DNA of 41,786 nucleotides from Campylobacteraceae bacterium (GCA_027038295.1 JALVXD010000135.1:1-41786), one strand, 5' to 3'; positions 1-8,985 are shown, numbered from the stretch's first letter. Notes: generated by a model from the sequence alone, not told the origin. Made by a program: numbers and translations.

Positions 1-94
1 ATTTGCCTTACAAAAATATATATTTCAAGAAGACATTTTTTAATTAAAAATTAGTTATAATTTTTAATTAAATTTTAATAAAAGGCTTAAGGCT

Positions 95-832
95 GTGCCA
101 AAATCCATTCAAAAAAAACTAAATAAACTCTACAAAGAGGAGTTAAAAAAGAGTACTATTGATACTTTAAAAGATAAAGACAATATATCTGCTCCTCTAC
201 TTCTTAAGGTTTACAAAAGCTATCTTGACTCCAATATAAAAATTATGTATGTTGGAAAAGAGACCAATAATTGGCTGACTCGTAGCTCAATTCCTATTGA
301 GAAAAAAGGAGTAATCGGTGTTTACAAGGGTACTAAACTAGATTTAGACAGATTATTGACTCGATATAAAAAACAGATGAATACTCCTTCAAAATGGAAA
401 GCTAATGCTTTTTTTAAGCAATATACCAATATACAAAAACAGCTTCTTAGTGAGAAAATTGGAAATATTGTATGGAATAACCTATTTAAAATGTCTTATG
501 ACAGAGGAAAAGGTTACTCAAAAAATGCGTTGGGACATTCTAAATTACAAGAAATTTCAAAAAAAATATTTTTAAAAGAGCTAGAGATACTCTCTCCAGA
601 TGTTATTGTTTTTGTAACAGGACCAAGTTATGATAAGGTCATTAAAGAATATTTTAAAGATGAGTATGAAACTATTGAAATTATTATTCCTAGAAAGCTT
701 TGGAAGTTTAAATATAAAGGGATTACCTGCTATAGAACTGTCCACCCTGATAGCATTAGATTTACAAAAAAGGATGATAGAGATAACTACTATCAGATGA
801 TAATTAATGATATTAAAAAAATGGGGCTATAA
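95..832 (+). CDS. Uncharacterised protein, possible uracil-DNA glycosylase-superfamily fold
   Basis: 245 residues from a GTG start with only a weak AAGG-type ribosome site upstream. Near residues 50-58 it has IMYVGKETNNW, resembling the hydrophobic strand plus G-x-E-T-N segment of uncharacterised UDG-superfamily proteins. A second strand, SPDVIVFVTGPSYD, lies near 170-183, and the HPDSIR segment near the C-terminus could supply the His of that fold. These are motif resemblances, not proof of glycosylase activity. It is followed directly by the DUF2225 gene (TAAATG junction), so the two are very likely co-transcribed. No signal peptide or membrane segment is seen. A nucleotide- or DNA-binding role is possible but unproven. 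Confidence 0.7.
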   Translation: MPKSIQKKLNKLYKEELKKSTIDTLKDKDNISAPLLLKVYKSYLDSNIKIMYVGKETNNWLTRSSIPIEKKGVIGVYKGTKLDLDRLLTRYKKQMNTPSKWKANAFFKQYTNIQKQLLSEKIGNIVWNNLFKMSYDRGKGYSKNALGHSKLQEISKKIFLKELEILSPDVIVFVTGPSYDKVIKEYFKDEYETIEIIIPRKLWKFKYKGITCYRTVHPDSIRFTKKDDRDNYYQMIINDIKKMGL

Positions 833-1462
833 ATGGTTATAAAAAAATATAAACTTGAATGTCCTATATGTGAAGAACTCATTAGAAGTTCAGAAATGTT
901 AAGTTGTTTTGTTTTTGGACTACAAACTGACTTAGCTAAAAAGGGCTTATGTGTTTCGTATCCTAATGTACATAGTTGTTCACACTGTAACTATGTCTAT
1001 ATAGATAAAACTTTAAATGTTGACAAAACAAAAGTTAAAAAGTTATTATCTACACCTTCTTATCAAGAGTTTTTTATGAAATACTCTAATAGTGATGAAG
1101 ATGATTTTAATAAATTTAAAATTATTTATGAGATATATCAATATTTGGAGATTGACATCTATCAACAGCATCTTATACTTCTTTATAGCTATTATAATGG
1201 TTACTCTTTAAAAAATTTAAAATACTTTATTAATGAAATAGAAAAAGAGTTAACCCTTTATGAAAATCACCTTTTAAAAGGCTATCCTATAGATTTTTAT
1301 AGAGGAGAATACTACCGACGTATTGGTGAGTTCAACCAAGCAAAAGAGCTTTTTGAAAAGCTTATAAAAAAGGAGAAAGAGAATCAGGCATATCTTAAAA
1401 TAGCAAATTTTCAACTTCAACTTATTGCTCAAAAAGATAGAGAGTGTAGAACTATTGAATGA
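833..1462 (+). CDS. DUF2225-like zinc-ribbon protein
   Basis: 209 residues starting immediately after the stop of the upstream gene. The N-terminus has a zinc-ribbon-like arrangement: CPICEE near residue 10, then CSHCNY near residue 50, consistent with a four-Cys metal site as in DUF2225 proteins. The C-terminal half is helical and contains a TPR-like stretch (YRRIGEFNQAKELFEKL). Function is unknown. The tight coupling to the UDG-like gene suggests a shared role. It ends in a hairpin shared with the convergent gene downstream. Confidence 0.7.
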   Translation: MVIKKYKLECPICEELIRSSEMLSCFVFGLQTDLAKKGLCVSYPNVHSCSHCNYVYIDKTLNVDKTKVKKLLSTPSYQEFFMKYSNSDEDDFNKFKIIYEIYQYLEIDIYQQHLILLYSYYNGYSLKNLKYFINEIEKELTLYENHLLKGYPIDFYRGEYYRRIGEFNQAKELFEKLIKKEKENQAYLKIANFQLQLIAQKDRECRTIE

Positions 1463-1481
1463 TAAGGAGCTATGCTCCTTT
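1463..1481. terminator. Bidirectional hairpin between convergent genes
   Basis: AAGGAGC-TAT-GCTCCTT forms a perfect 7-bp stem with a 3-nt loop, sitting where the + strand DUF2225 gene and the - strand hydrolase gene converge. The U-tract is short in both directions, so it may be a weak or bidirectional terminator. Confidence 0.55.
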
Positions 1482-2039
1482 ATACTTTAAAAATTTATTC
1501 AATACATCTTTTATATAGTCCCTATCCAATTGATGAGAACCACCCTCAACAATGGTTAGTTGACTATTGTTTATTCCTAAAATAATCTCTTGGGCTAATT
1601 TGGGGTCACAAATTTCATCATCAAACCCTGTATGTACTTCTATATCAATTTGTGGTAATTTATTATTTTTCCTATACTCCAATAGTTTTTTTGCTCTTGG
1701 AGGAGAAATAATTGGTCTATTTGCTAAAGCTCTTGATCTGCCCAACACAGGAGAAAAGAGAAGCACCTTAGCAGGAAACTTTTCAAAATCTATTATGGAG
1801 TGCAAAAAAAGATAAGCTCCATAGGACGTTCCAATAACTATAGACTTTTCATCCCAAAAACCATTTTTTAAATCATTTTGAATTATCTCAACTTGTTTAG
1901 AGATTCTTAACGTCTCAAATGCTCCATCTATCTCGCGACCATAGACATCGTAACCCATATTTAAAAGTAGAGTTCCAATAAACCCATCTAATTTACCTTT
2001 TCTTCCTGGCAATAGATATGCTTTTTTATTTTCACTCAT
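1470..2039 (-). CDS. Small alpha/beta-hydrolase fold protein
   Basis: 189 residues. The nucleophile elbow GTSYGA lies near residue 70 (Ser of G-x-S-x-G). A candidate acid is in GFDDEICDP near residue 139, and the catalytic His is in GGSHQLD near residue 167, so a complete Ser-Asp-His triad can be assigned. There is no signal peptide, so it is probably cytoplasmic. Its start overlaps by 4 nt the end of the ADP-ribosylglycohydrolase gene, so the two are translationally coupled. The short length fits single-domain esterase/RBBP9-like hydrolases. The substrate is unknown; removal of an ester-linked group related to the neighbouring ADP-ribose chemistry is only a guess. Confidence 0.75.
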   Translation of the reverse strand: MSENKKAYLLPGRKGKLDGFIGTLLLNMGYDVYGREIDGAFETLRISKQVEIIQNDLKNGFWDEKSIVIGTSYGAYLFLHSIIDFEKFPAKVLLFSPVLGRSRALANRPIISPPRAKKLLEYRKNNKLPQIDIEVHTGFDDEICDPKLAQEIILGINNSQLTIVEGGSHQLDRDYIKDVLNKFLKYKGA

Positions 2040-2968
2040 AGTTTACCTAGTTTTAATGCCAACTCTTCAATTAACTCTCGTCTCATCAAGCCCTCTTTAT
2101 ATTCTAAGGCAATATTGTCAACTCCATAATAAGCACCTGCTAACTGTCCATAGACAGCTCCTACAGTATCTGCATCATCTCCAAGATTAACGACTAAAAT
2201 TAAGCCTTCATCAAAAGTAGAGGTATTGTAAAAAGCCCAAAGTGCTGATTCTAATGTCTTAATTACATAGCCTCTTGCTTCTATTTCACTACGAGATTTA
2301 TCTTTATACTCTCCTTGTCCTAATACTGTCACCTCTTCATGAAAAGTATAATTTTCAATATGCTCAAATAGGTTTTTTGCATATTCAAAACTCAATAACT
2401 CATCTTTTGATTTTCCCTTTATTGCTCCAATGATTAAACCAGTTAGATACATAGAAGCATCGGCACAAATAGCTAAACCATGGGTGGTTAATGAACTTTT
2501 TTTTGCCATTTTCATTGCTAATTTTACGTCATGAGCATAAAAAAGGGCTACAGGTGCAATTCTCATCAAAGAACCATTACCTGCACCTCTTGTTAATCTA
2601 CTATTTCCACACTCATTACAATATTTACTCATATAACGATACAATGCTCTTAACGTAACTTTTCCACAACCAATACTTCGTCCATTAGCACTCATATAGC
2701 CATCTTCAAACCATTTTAAATATTTTGAGAGTTGGTCTTTTTGGTCAGTTCCATTTTTATCAATAAGACTTTGAGCCAAACAGAGAGCCATGGATGTATC
2801 ATCAGTATATTCACCAATTTCTACATTGAACTTTCCACCTCGTCTATAGTGTTCAATTTTTTCAAAACTATCTTTTTGGGTAAACTCTACGGGTGCACCC
2901 AAAGCATCACCAATGGCTAAACCTAACATTGAGCCTTTATATCTATTTTTTATTTTCATTTTTGACAA
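2036..2968 (-). CDS. ADP-ribosylglycohydrolase (DraG/ARH family)
   Basis: 310 residues, full length for the family. Conserved metal-binding motifs are visible: GDALGAPVEF near residue 18, YTDDTSM near 54 and GDDADTVGAVYGQLAG near 263, which together form the di-Mg centre of DraG-type enzymes. These enzymes remove ADP-ribose from modified proteins or nucleic acids, or hydrolyse ADP-ribosylated small molecules. No ADP-ribosyltransferase gene is visible nearby, so the target is unknown. It is first in a two-gene unit with the alpha/beta hydrolase. The start chosen (MSKMKIKNRYKGSMLGLAIGD) places the first motif at the usual distance; an internal ATG at codon 4 is a possible alternative. Confidence 0.9.
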   Translation of the reverse strand: MSKMKIKNRYKGSMLGLAIGDALGAPVEFTQKDSFEKIEHYRRGGKFNVEIGEYTDDTSMALCLAQSLIDKNGTDQKDQLSKYLKWFEDGYMSANGRSIGCGKVTLRALYRYMSKYCNECGNSRLTRGAGNGSLMRIAPVALFYAHDVKLAMKMAKKSSLTTHGLAICADASMYLTGLIIGAIKGKSKDELLSFEYAKNLFEHIENYTFHEEVTVLGQGEYKDKSRSEIEARGYVIKTLESALWAFYNTSTFDEGLILVVNLGDDADTVGAVYGQLAGAYYGVDNIALEYKEGLMRRELIEELALKLGKL

Positions 2969-3108
2969 ATTAAACTATACTCCTTAAAATATTATAAATA
3001 GTAAATTATACATTTAAATAATAAATTTTAAAAGTATGAAAGCTAAGTATACACTATTCACTCAAAAAAAATTTATTAATAACCTTAGCGTTATTAACTA
3101 TAAATATT

Positions 3109-4260
3109 TTACCCATTTACAGAAAATTTCATAGGTACATCAAAAAGAAGTGACCACAGTTGCATGGTCTCTTCTTGAATCTCTCTAATATTAGTATTTT
3201 TAGCCCAATATAGATTTGATATACCAATTATCATATCTGGATGATAGAAGAAAGTTTGTAAATAGGGATAGGCTAAAAGCTGTTCATAGCAAATAAACAC
3301 ACCTGATTTTATACCATCAATAAAAACTATTGGCTGATTATATATTGTGGCTTCTGTTCCACTATTTGTAAAAGGTTTCCACATCTCAATAGGTACAGGA
3401 ACTCTCTGTTTATAAACTATTTTACTACTGTTATAATCCAAACGCATAAGCACATTAATATTTTTTGTATATCTAAAATTATAGATAGTTGCTCCTGCAA
3501 AAATGGTCTTATTTTTATCTAAATAACTCCATATCATAGATTGTAAATCACTATAATTTCCCAAAGCATTTTCAGGTAAAAGGAGATTACTTTTATTATT
3601 ATTTTGAACCAAATAAAAAAACTTTTTAATACGTTTATACTCTTCTGATTTATCAAATGTAATAGGTGAATACTCAATACTACTATTAATAACTCTAAGA
3701 TTACTATCTACTTGTATATTTTGAGTAAAAAACAGTTTAATAGAGAATAAAGAGAGTATAGAAAATAAAGTAATAACAATATTCCTATACTTTTTTAACT
3801 GATAACCTTTCCATGCAAATAGTAAAAGATAAATAAGAAGAAACTCAAATAATAATCCTAAAAAACCAAATTTTGGAAAGAGTATAGCAATGGTAGGAAG
3901 AGGGTTAAGCCAAGAGATAAAACCTATAGGTGGCAAAGTAACTATTAAAATAACTATAGGTAAAAGATAAACCCTCTTTTGAAAAGATTTACTCCAAATT
4001 AAAACCCAAGATAAGGAAGAGAGGAGTGCTACACCTCCCCAACTCAAAAAAGCATAAAATAGATTATTATAATAGTGTTCAACTCCAAAAAACAATCCTC
4101 TGCTTCCTACAAGATAATATCCTAAAACAAACAAAAAAAGATACCATCGCTTTTCCAAAAGAAGATAAGCCAAAAATAGAGATAAAGACAATATTGTCAT
4201 CTCTAAGGTCAATCCCCAAGAGAGATAAGCTATTAGCCCTCCTAAAAAAAAGTACATCAT
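3109..4260 (-). CDS. TraB-like conjugal-transfer membrane protein with nitrilase-type C-terminal domain
   Basis: 383 residues. The first ~180 are strongly hydrophobic with several predicted membrane helices. The remainder resembles a carbon-nitrogen hydrolase (nitrilase/Lnt) domain: LLPENALG near residue 229 (catalytic Glu), a Lys in VYKQRVPVPIEMWKPF near 285, and Cys in VFICYEQLL near 320. This architecture matches the TraB proteins of Ti-type plasmids, which are related to apolipoprotein N-acyltransferase (family knowledge). It overlaps the traG-like coupling-protein gene by 4 nt, supporting a transfer role. It could instead be an Lnt paralogue, but it is shorter than housekeeping Lnt (about 500 residues). 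Confidence 0.7.
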   Translation of the reverse strand: MMYFFLGGLIAYLSWGLTLEMTILSLSLFLAYLLLEKRWYLFLFVLGYYLVGSRGLFFGVEHYYNNLFYAFLSWGGVALLSSLSWVLIWSKSFQKRVYLLPIVILIVTLPPIGFISWLNPLPTIAILFPKFGFLGLLFEFLLIYLLLFAWKGYQLKKYRNIVITLFSILSLFSIKLFFTQNIQVDSNLRVINSSIEYSPITFDKSEEYKRIKKFFYLVQNNNKSNLLLPENALGNYSDLQSMIWSYLDKNKTIFAGATIYNFRYTKNINVLMRLDYNSSKIVYKQRVPVPIEMWKPFTNSGTEATIYNQPIVFIDGIKSGVFICYEQLLAYPYLQTFFYHPDMIIGISNLYWAKNTNIREIQEETMQLWSLLFDVPMKFSVNG

Positions 4261-6065
4261 AACTTTACATCATCTATAAAAGAGCTATCTCTCTTAATAA
4301 GTGTTGCTGGAACCCTAGACCTATCTAAAAAAACTTGATCCTTAAAAAAAAGTATCTGTTTGCCATATATTGGTGCTTGACCTGCAATAAAAATCAACAT
4401 ATCACCCCCTTCTAATACCTCTCCATTACTTGCTTTTTTTGCACTCTTTAATCGCATACACTCATCAACAGTTAAGAGTGGTCGAGAAATCTCTTGTAGA
4501 CTCTCTGTTACTTGCCCCAACATAACAGAAATTCTATCTCCTGATGTAGTAGTATAACTTTTAACAACAGTAGTAGTTCCTGTCATCTTAGAGAGAAGTT
4601 CTGCTGTCTCAACCTTATTGGGTGCATAAGCAATACGTACTTGACAATTTGACATAATAGACTCATCTTTACCATATGCTTCATAGAGTTGAGAAATATC
4701 TTGAACAATAATATATGCCTTTATTCCATAACCTGCCATAAATGCTAAACTCTCTTGAAATATAGATAGTTTGCCAAGACTAGTAAACTCATCAAGCATT
4801 AAGAGCATTCTATGCTTATACGTTTGAACACTTTTACCATCTTTAAACTCTAAATCTTCCAATAAACGTCTAAGTAACTGATTCATTATAAGTCTAATAA
4901 GAGGCATAATCCTACTTTTATCAGTTGGATTAAGTACCAAATAAAGGCTCATTGGTTTATTAGCATTCATTAAATCATTAATTTTAAATTCACTCTTAGA
5001 AGTATTATTAGAGATAACAGGGTCAATATATAAATTTAAAGAAGATGATGCTGAACCTACAACTCCAGATAACTCTTCTGGAGCTTTATTAAGCATCTCT
5101 CTTCCTACAAGGGAGATAAGTTTATGATTACTAGTAACCATCTCATTTAATAAATCTTGTATATCAACTTGATTCAATACTTCATATACATCAGTAAGAT
5201 TTGGATAACGTCTATTCTCCTTTTTTGATTTATAAATTGCATAAATTATTAAACCACTAATAAAAGAAAAGCTCGACTTCTCCCAATAGTCTCTTAATCC
5301 TTTTCCCTCTGTATCAACAATCATCATAGCAATATTTTGAACATCACCAATCTCATAATCTGTATCTATACGAATCTCTTCTAAAGGGTTAAACTTAGCA
5401 CTCATACCATTCGATGCAGTAGGGTCAAACTTTAAAACTCGGTTATTAGCATACTGTTCTCTCCAACCTGATGTTAACGCCCAATTTTCACCTTTTATAT
5501 CAAGAACAATAACTGATTCTCTCCAATCTAACAGGGTAGGAAGAACTAGCCCTATACCTTTACCTGAACGCGTTGGTGCAAAAGCTAATATATGTTCAGG
5601 ACCATTATGTTTAAGGTATTCTAACTTTGAATCATCTTCAAAACCTCCAATATAAACACCCTCTTTTTGTCTATATAATCCAGTTTTTTTTATATCAGAA
5701 GTATTCATCCAATGAGCTGTTCCATGCACATCATCATGAGTTTTACTTCTTCTAAGTGCAAGAAGTCGAATTAAGATAAATACTATAAAAACAGCAACAA
5801 AGACAAAAAGCATTGTAATATTTAATGTTCTAAAAAAGATACTATATTGAGTAAAGTAATCAAACTGCCAAAGAATCCAATCAAAGGGATTATAGAATGA
5901 TTGAAAAAGTGATTCTCCTAAATTTTCATGATAATCAAAATGCTGTGCTACATACTGAGTAGCAAGAATATTGACCATGAGAAATAATGAAATCACTACA
6001 ATGAAACTAATAATATAATTTCCTACTTGATTACTGCTTCTAGCTCCATAACTTTGATGATTCAA
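4257..6065 (-). CDS. traG: Type IV secretion coupling protein, VirD4/TraG family
   Basis: 602 residues. Two membrane helices lie at roughly residues 16-38 and 78-105, followed by a cytoplasmic ATPase. Walker A is APTRSGKG near residue 165 and Walker B is MLLMLDEFTSLG near 425, with the conserved LVLPTLLDW and VLDIKGENW stretches between. Such proteins carry the relaxase-DNA complex to the secretion channel. It sits downstream of the relaxase gene on the same strand and overlaps the TraB-like gene. No VirB/Trb channel genes are in the window, so the channel must lie outside it or be supplied by another element. Confidence 0.93.
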   Translation of the reverse strand: MNHQSYGARSSNQVGNYIISFIVVISLFLMVNILATQYVAQHFDYHENLGESLFQSFYNPFDWILWQFDYFTQYSIFFRTLNITMLFVFVAVFIVFILIRLLALRRSKTHDDVHGTAHWMNTSDIKKTGLYRQKEGVYIGGFEDDSKLEYLKHNGPEHILAFAPTRSGKGIGLVLPTLLDWRESVIVLDIKGENWALTSGWREQYANNRVLKFDPTASNGMSAKFNPLEEIRIDTDYEIGDVQNIAMMIVDTEGKGLRDYWEKSSFSFISGLIIYAIYKSKKENRRYPNLTDVYEVLNQVDIQDLLNEMVTSNHKLISLVGREMLNKAPEELSGVVGSASSSLNLYIDPVISNNTSKSEFKINDLMNANKPMSLYLVLNPTDKSRIMPLIRLIMNQLLRRLLEDLEFKDGKSVQTYKHRMLLMLDEFTSLGKLSIFQESLAFMAGYGIKAYIIVQDISQLYEAYGKDESIMSNCQVRIAYAPNKVETAELLSKMTGTTTVVKSYTTTSGDRISVMLGQVTESLQEISRPLLTVDECMRLKSAKKASNGEVLEGGDMLIFIAGQAPIYGKQILFFKDQVFLDRSRVPATLIKRDSSFIDDVKL

Positions 6066-6173
6066 TCTATTATCCTAAAATGAAAATTATGCTCAAAAAG
6101 CATCACTAAAAGTATAACAAAAATAATCACAATAAAACATATTTTAAATATAAAAATATTACTTAAAAGTGAA

Positions 6174-7763
6174 TCACAACCCCATCCCCTTACGCTCACC
6201 AACCTCCTGAATCTTACTCATTCTCTTATCCAAAAACTCTATCTTAAGGTCATAACGCTCATTAACCATCATCAGACGCTTTTTAAACTCTAAACTCCCT
6301 TGAACATCTAAACGTTTACCAAACTTCTCTTTAGCCATCTCTAAAGAGGTGAGTATGGCTCTGTCACTATCTTCAATGGTCACTTTCAAGTAAGAGCCTG
6401 TATCAACTATCTTTCCATGCTCTTCAATCTCATAGACTGCTTTTCCCTCTTTGGTTATCTGCAGCTTTAGACTCTCCCAAATCTTATGATTGATTTTACC
6501 CTCTGGATGTCGTAAAATATTCTCATTGGGTTTAAAGACCATTTTAGTTCTTCTAAGAGCTTCAAGAGCCAACTCATCTCCACCTAATGCTCTCTCTAGT
6601 AGAAACTCTTTATAGGAGAAGAGCCTATTGGCTTTATGAATTGCGTTTCTCTTTTTAGCAAACCGTTCACTAAGCTCCTTTAACTCTGCTCGTCTATGAG
6701 CAAAAATAGTCTGTCTACGTTGATATTTTTGAGAAGAGGAGAGGGTAGGGTGATGGTTAATCTGGTCCAACTGCTCCTTATATTTTAACCCAATACTCTC
6801 ACGTAGTGCCAATCGACTCTTTTTCTCTAAATCAAGCTCCTCTTTTTTAGTAACTCTTCTTCTTTTGATAAGCTCTTGATACTCCTCCCATAGAGAGGAT
6901 TTAGGCATACCAAAGCTCTTCTTAACCTTAGAGCTTGTCTCATAGCTTTTAAACGCTCCAAATCGCTTCTCTAAGCTCTTTTTAGACAATATCCTATGAA
7001 CATCACTCGCTTTTACAAAAAGCTTTCTCTTCTTATCTCCAATCACTAAACCATTGGCTCTTGGTTTTATCTCTAAATTGTATTGGGCTAAGAGTTCTTG
7101 TAAATCTTTTAAATCACTTTGAGGATTTGCTATAAGCTCTTTTATCTCCTCTAAAACCTCCTCTTTAATCCATGTTAAGAGATTCTTCATGCCTGAGTGT
7201 ATCTCCTGGTCTTTATACTTATGCTCTTTGGTTTGAGAAGACTCTTGATGATTATTTTTTTCATCTTTTGATAACCCATCAAACTGAATAGGGTGGTTAT
7301 CCCTCTTTAACTTGTACTTCTCCTCTAGCTCTTGAGCTTTCTTTTGAAGTTTCATTTTTGACTTCCAAGGGTCTACTAAAAGATTTGTATGAGGATTTAA
7401 TCTATTAACAGCAATATGTAAATGAAAGTTATTGGTATTATTGTGACTCACAGATAAACGATGATGCTCTTGCATATTGAGACTCTTTAAAAGCTCCAAC
7501 TCTATATCAGCCAATACCTCATGAGAAGGAACCTCCTCCTCTTGAAAAGAGACCACAAGATGTAAAGATTTATCACTATTGACCATCTGATTTAACTCTT
7601 GCATCTGTTTAATATAGGAGATATTCTCCTCTATCTGTTCAAACGGACAATTAGAGAAATCATAATCCTCTACTTTATCCCCATCATTTTTAAAATCAAG
7701 AAGATACGCTGCCAATGCTTGAAATGAGCCTTTTCCTTTAGAGGATACCTGTTTTACTATCAT
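6174..7763 (-). CDS. traI: P-type relaxase (RP4 TraI-like, MOBP)
   Basis: 529 residues, about the size of a relaxase without a large C-terminal extension. The N-terminus (MIVKQVSSKGKGSFQALAAY) carries Tyr20, candidate for the nicking Tyr as in RP4 TraI. The metal motif FHLHIAVNRLNPH near residue 112 is the H-x-H of motif III, and KLKRDNHP near 152 matches a segment of RP4 TraI. It would cut the ATCCTG-C core in the nearby oriT and stay bound to the 5' end. It begins 2 nt downstream of traJ, so the genes are coupled. The C-terminal half is Lys/Glu-rich and helical with no recognised domain; no primase is present. Confidence 0.92.
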   Translation of the reverse strand: MIVKQVSSKGKGSFQALAAYLLDFKNDGDKVEDYDFSNCPFEQIEENISYIKQMQELNQMVNSDKSLHLVVSFQEEEVPSHEVLADIELELLKSLNMQEHHRLSVSHNNTNNFHLHIAVNRLNPHTNLLVDPWKSKMKLQKKAQELEEKYKLKRDNHPIQFDGLSKDEKNNHQESSQTKEHKYKDQEIHSGMKNLLTWIKEEVLEEIKELIANPQSDLKDLQELLAQYNLEIKPRANGLVIGDKKRKLFVKASDVHRILSKKSLEKRFGAFKSYETSSKVKKSFGMPKSSLWEEYQELIKRRRVTKKEELDLEKKSRLALRESIGLKYKEQLDQINHHPTLSSSQKYQRRQTIFAHRRAELKELSERFAKKRNAIHKANRLFSYKEFLLERALGGDELALEALRRTKMVFKPNENILRHPEGKINHKIWESLKLQITKEGKAVYEIEEHGKIVDTGSYLKVTIEDSDRAILTSLEMAKEKFGKRLDVQGSLEFKKRLMMVNERYDLKIEFLDKRMSKIQEVGERKGMGL

Positions 7764-7765
7764 AA

Positions 7766-8125
7766 CTAATCCAAAAGCTTTCTAGCTATCTGGAGTAACT
7801 CATCCTCTTTAGCTATTAAATCATCTACCAAATCAGATATATCTTCATAACGTCTATCTCCTAAATTACCCCAAGAACCATTTTCACTCTCTAGCCATAG
7901 TTTAAACAATCCTCCTAAACGTCCTAAGTCTGCTTTGCACTTTACGAGTTCGGATAAGGCTCTTTGGTCTACTACGGATTTGATAGGGTAGTTCATCGCT
8001 AGGTTTCTTATATATTTTGAATTGCTGAGTCCACTGTTTTTTGCTTTTTCTGAGATGATGTTGTACTCATACTCGGTTAGTCGGCTGTCGATATGTTTGG
8101 TTCTTTGTTCTTTTTTTGTTGGCAT
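7766..8125 (-). CDS. traJ: Relaxosome protein TraJ (oriT-binding, ribbon-helix-helix type)
   Basis: 119 residues, close to RP4 TraJ. The N-terminal half looks like a ribbon-helix-helix DNA-binding domain (HIDSRLTEYEYNIISEKAKN). The C-terminal half has KADLGRLGGLFKLWL, which closely matches the GDLGRLGGLLKLWL segment of RP4 TraJ (recalled from family knowledge). TraJ binds beside the nick site and recruits TraI. The gene starts about 220 bp from the GAATAAGG element of oriT and is followed after 2 nt by traI. Confidence 0.88.
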   Translation of the reverse strand: MPTKKEQRTKHIDSRLTEYEYNIISEKAKNSGLSNSKYIRNLAMNYPIKSVVDQRALSELVKCKADLGRLGGLFKLWLESENGSWGNLGDRRYEDISDLVDDLIAKEDELLQIARKLLD

Positions 8126-8225
8126 TTTTCTTCTTTTCTATTGCTCTATATATTACTTTAAAGTGAAATTATTTATTTTTTAAACTCTCTATTTTTCTTT
8201 TGAAAAACTTCTCTTTTGGTTTTTT

Positions 8226-8338
8226 CTTTTTCAAATTCTTTCTCTTTTTTGAAAAGTTCTTTCTTCTCTTTTCAAATACTTTCTCTTTTTTTTCAAGAAT
8301 TTTATCTTTTTTTTCAAATACTTTCTCTTTTTTTTTCG
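8226..8338. repeat. Homopyrimidine tract with imperfect direct repeats beside oriT
   Basis: On the + strand this stretch is almost all C and T, interrupted mainly by short A runs. It is built from imperfect copies of a unit like TTTTCAAATACTTTCTCTTT, clearest near 8271-8290 and 8312-8331, with diverged copies around 8229-8250 and 8292-8312. It lies between traJ and the nic region. The - strand is correspondingly purine-rich. It could favour strand separation or unusual structure, or be a slippage-expanded spacer. Confidence 0.6.
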
Positions 8339-8344
8339 TTGAGC

Positions 8345-8430
8345 CATTTTATGGCGAATAAGGTTCAGGACTATCATATTTGATAAAAACTTTGTTTTTT
8401 GTCGGATATTATCCCATCCTGCCCTTTTTT
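8345..8430 (+). other. oriT: Origin of transfer (oriT), P-type nic region
   Basis: GCGAATAAGG at 8354-8363 matches the start of the TraJ-binding region of RP4 oriT. About 60 nt further is ATCCTGCCC at 8416-8424, identical to the RP4 nic core; the predicted nick lies between G8421 and C8422 on the + strand. A short palindrome TATCATATTTGATA (8372-8385) lies between. The order traI-traJ-oriT-traK is the RP4 order. If the RP4 chemistry holds, DNA right of 8422 enters the recipient first, with the + strand as transferred strand. Confidence 0.82.
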
Positions 8431-8584
8431 TATTTTTTGTTACTTTACAATAGTACTCTATTTTTATTTAAATTTACTATTTTTTGGTTTTTTTTGTTAA
8501 AATATCAAAAATAGAAAACTATTGGAAACTTTTGTAAACTATCGAATAGGTTTTGAGGTTTACTCCAAAAAGAGAGGTGATTTT

Positions 8585-8974
8585 ATGGCTAGTGGTAAAA
8601 TGGCTGTTGGTGAAGCTGTTATTGAGTTTTATGCTGCACTTGATACCATCAAGGATTATTATGAGAATAGGGGTTATAGAAAAATCTCACTTCTTCACAA
8701 GCTTCTCAAAGAGAAGCTTGGTTGGAAGATGGGATATGATACTTTTCGCTATCACTTTAACAAAGAGTTTAAGAAGAGTTTTCACTCTTCTTCTAACGCT
8801 TCTAAAGAGCAGAGTAGTAAAAATAGTGAGGGTAGTAAGGGTGATGTTAGGGGTGAGGCTTCTTCTTTGGAGAAGAAGCCTCATGAACCAATTATTGCTA
8901 CATTTTCCATGAGTGACATTAAACCTTATAATCCTCATACTTCTCCTATTGATGAGAGTAGGATTTTGAAGTGA
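8585..8974 (+). CDS. TraK-like oriT-binding protein
   Basis: 129 residues from the ATG at 8585, chosen over the upstream TTG at 8522 because GAGAGGTGAT precedes it at the right distance and the family begins near this point. The first ~65 residues (AVIEFYAALDTIKDYYENRG, then KMGYDTFRYHFNK) resemble the RP4 TraK pattern of a helical segment ending in FSYETFRSHV. The C-terminal half is Ser/Lys-rich and probably disordered. TraK binds and bends oriT in the relaxosome. The position across oriT from traJ, divergently transcribed, is as in RP4. Confidence 0.72.
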   Translation: MASGKMAVGEAVIEFYAALDTIKDYYENRGYRKISLLHKLLKEKLGWKMGYDTFRYHFNKEFKKSFHSSSNASKEQSSKNSEGSKGDVRGEASSLEKKPHEPIIATFSMSDIKPYNPHTSPIDESRILK

Positions 8975-8985
8975 GGATTTTTAGT

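Noticed and set aside
8231-8347. 38-codon Lys-rich frame on the - strand through the pyrimidine tract
   Set aside because: No ribosome site, starts inside oriT, and composition follows from the repeats. Kept only as a remark under the repeat finding.
8522-8584. Upstream TTG start for the TraK-like gene
   Set aside because: The added 21 residues do not resemble the family, and the ATG at 8585 has a strong ribosome site.
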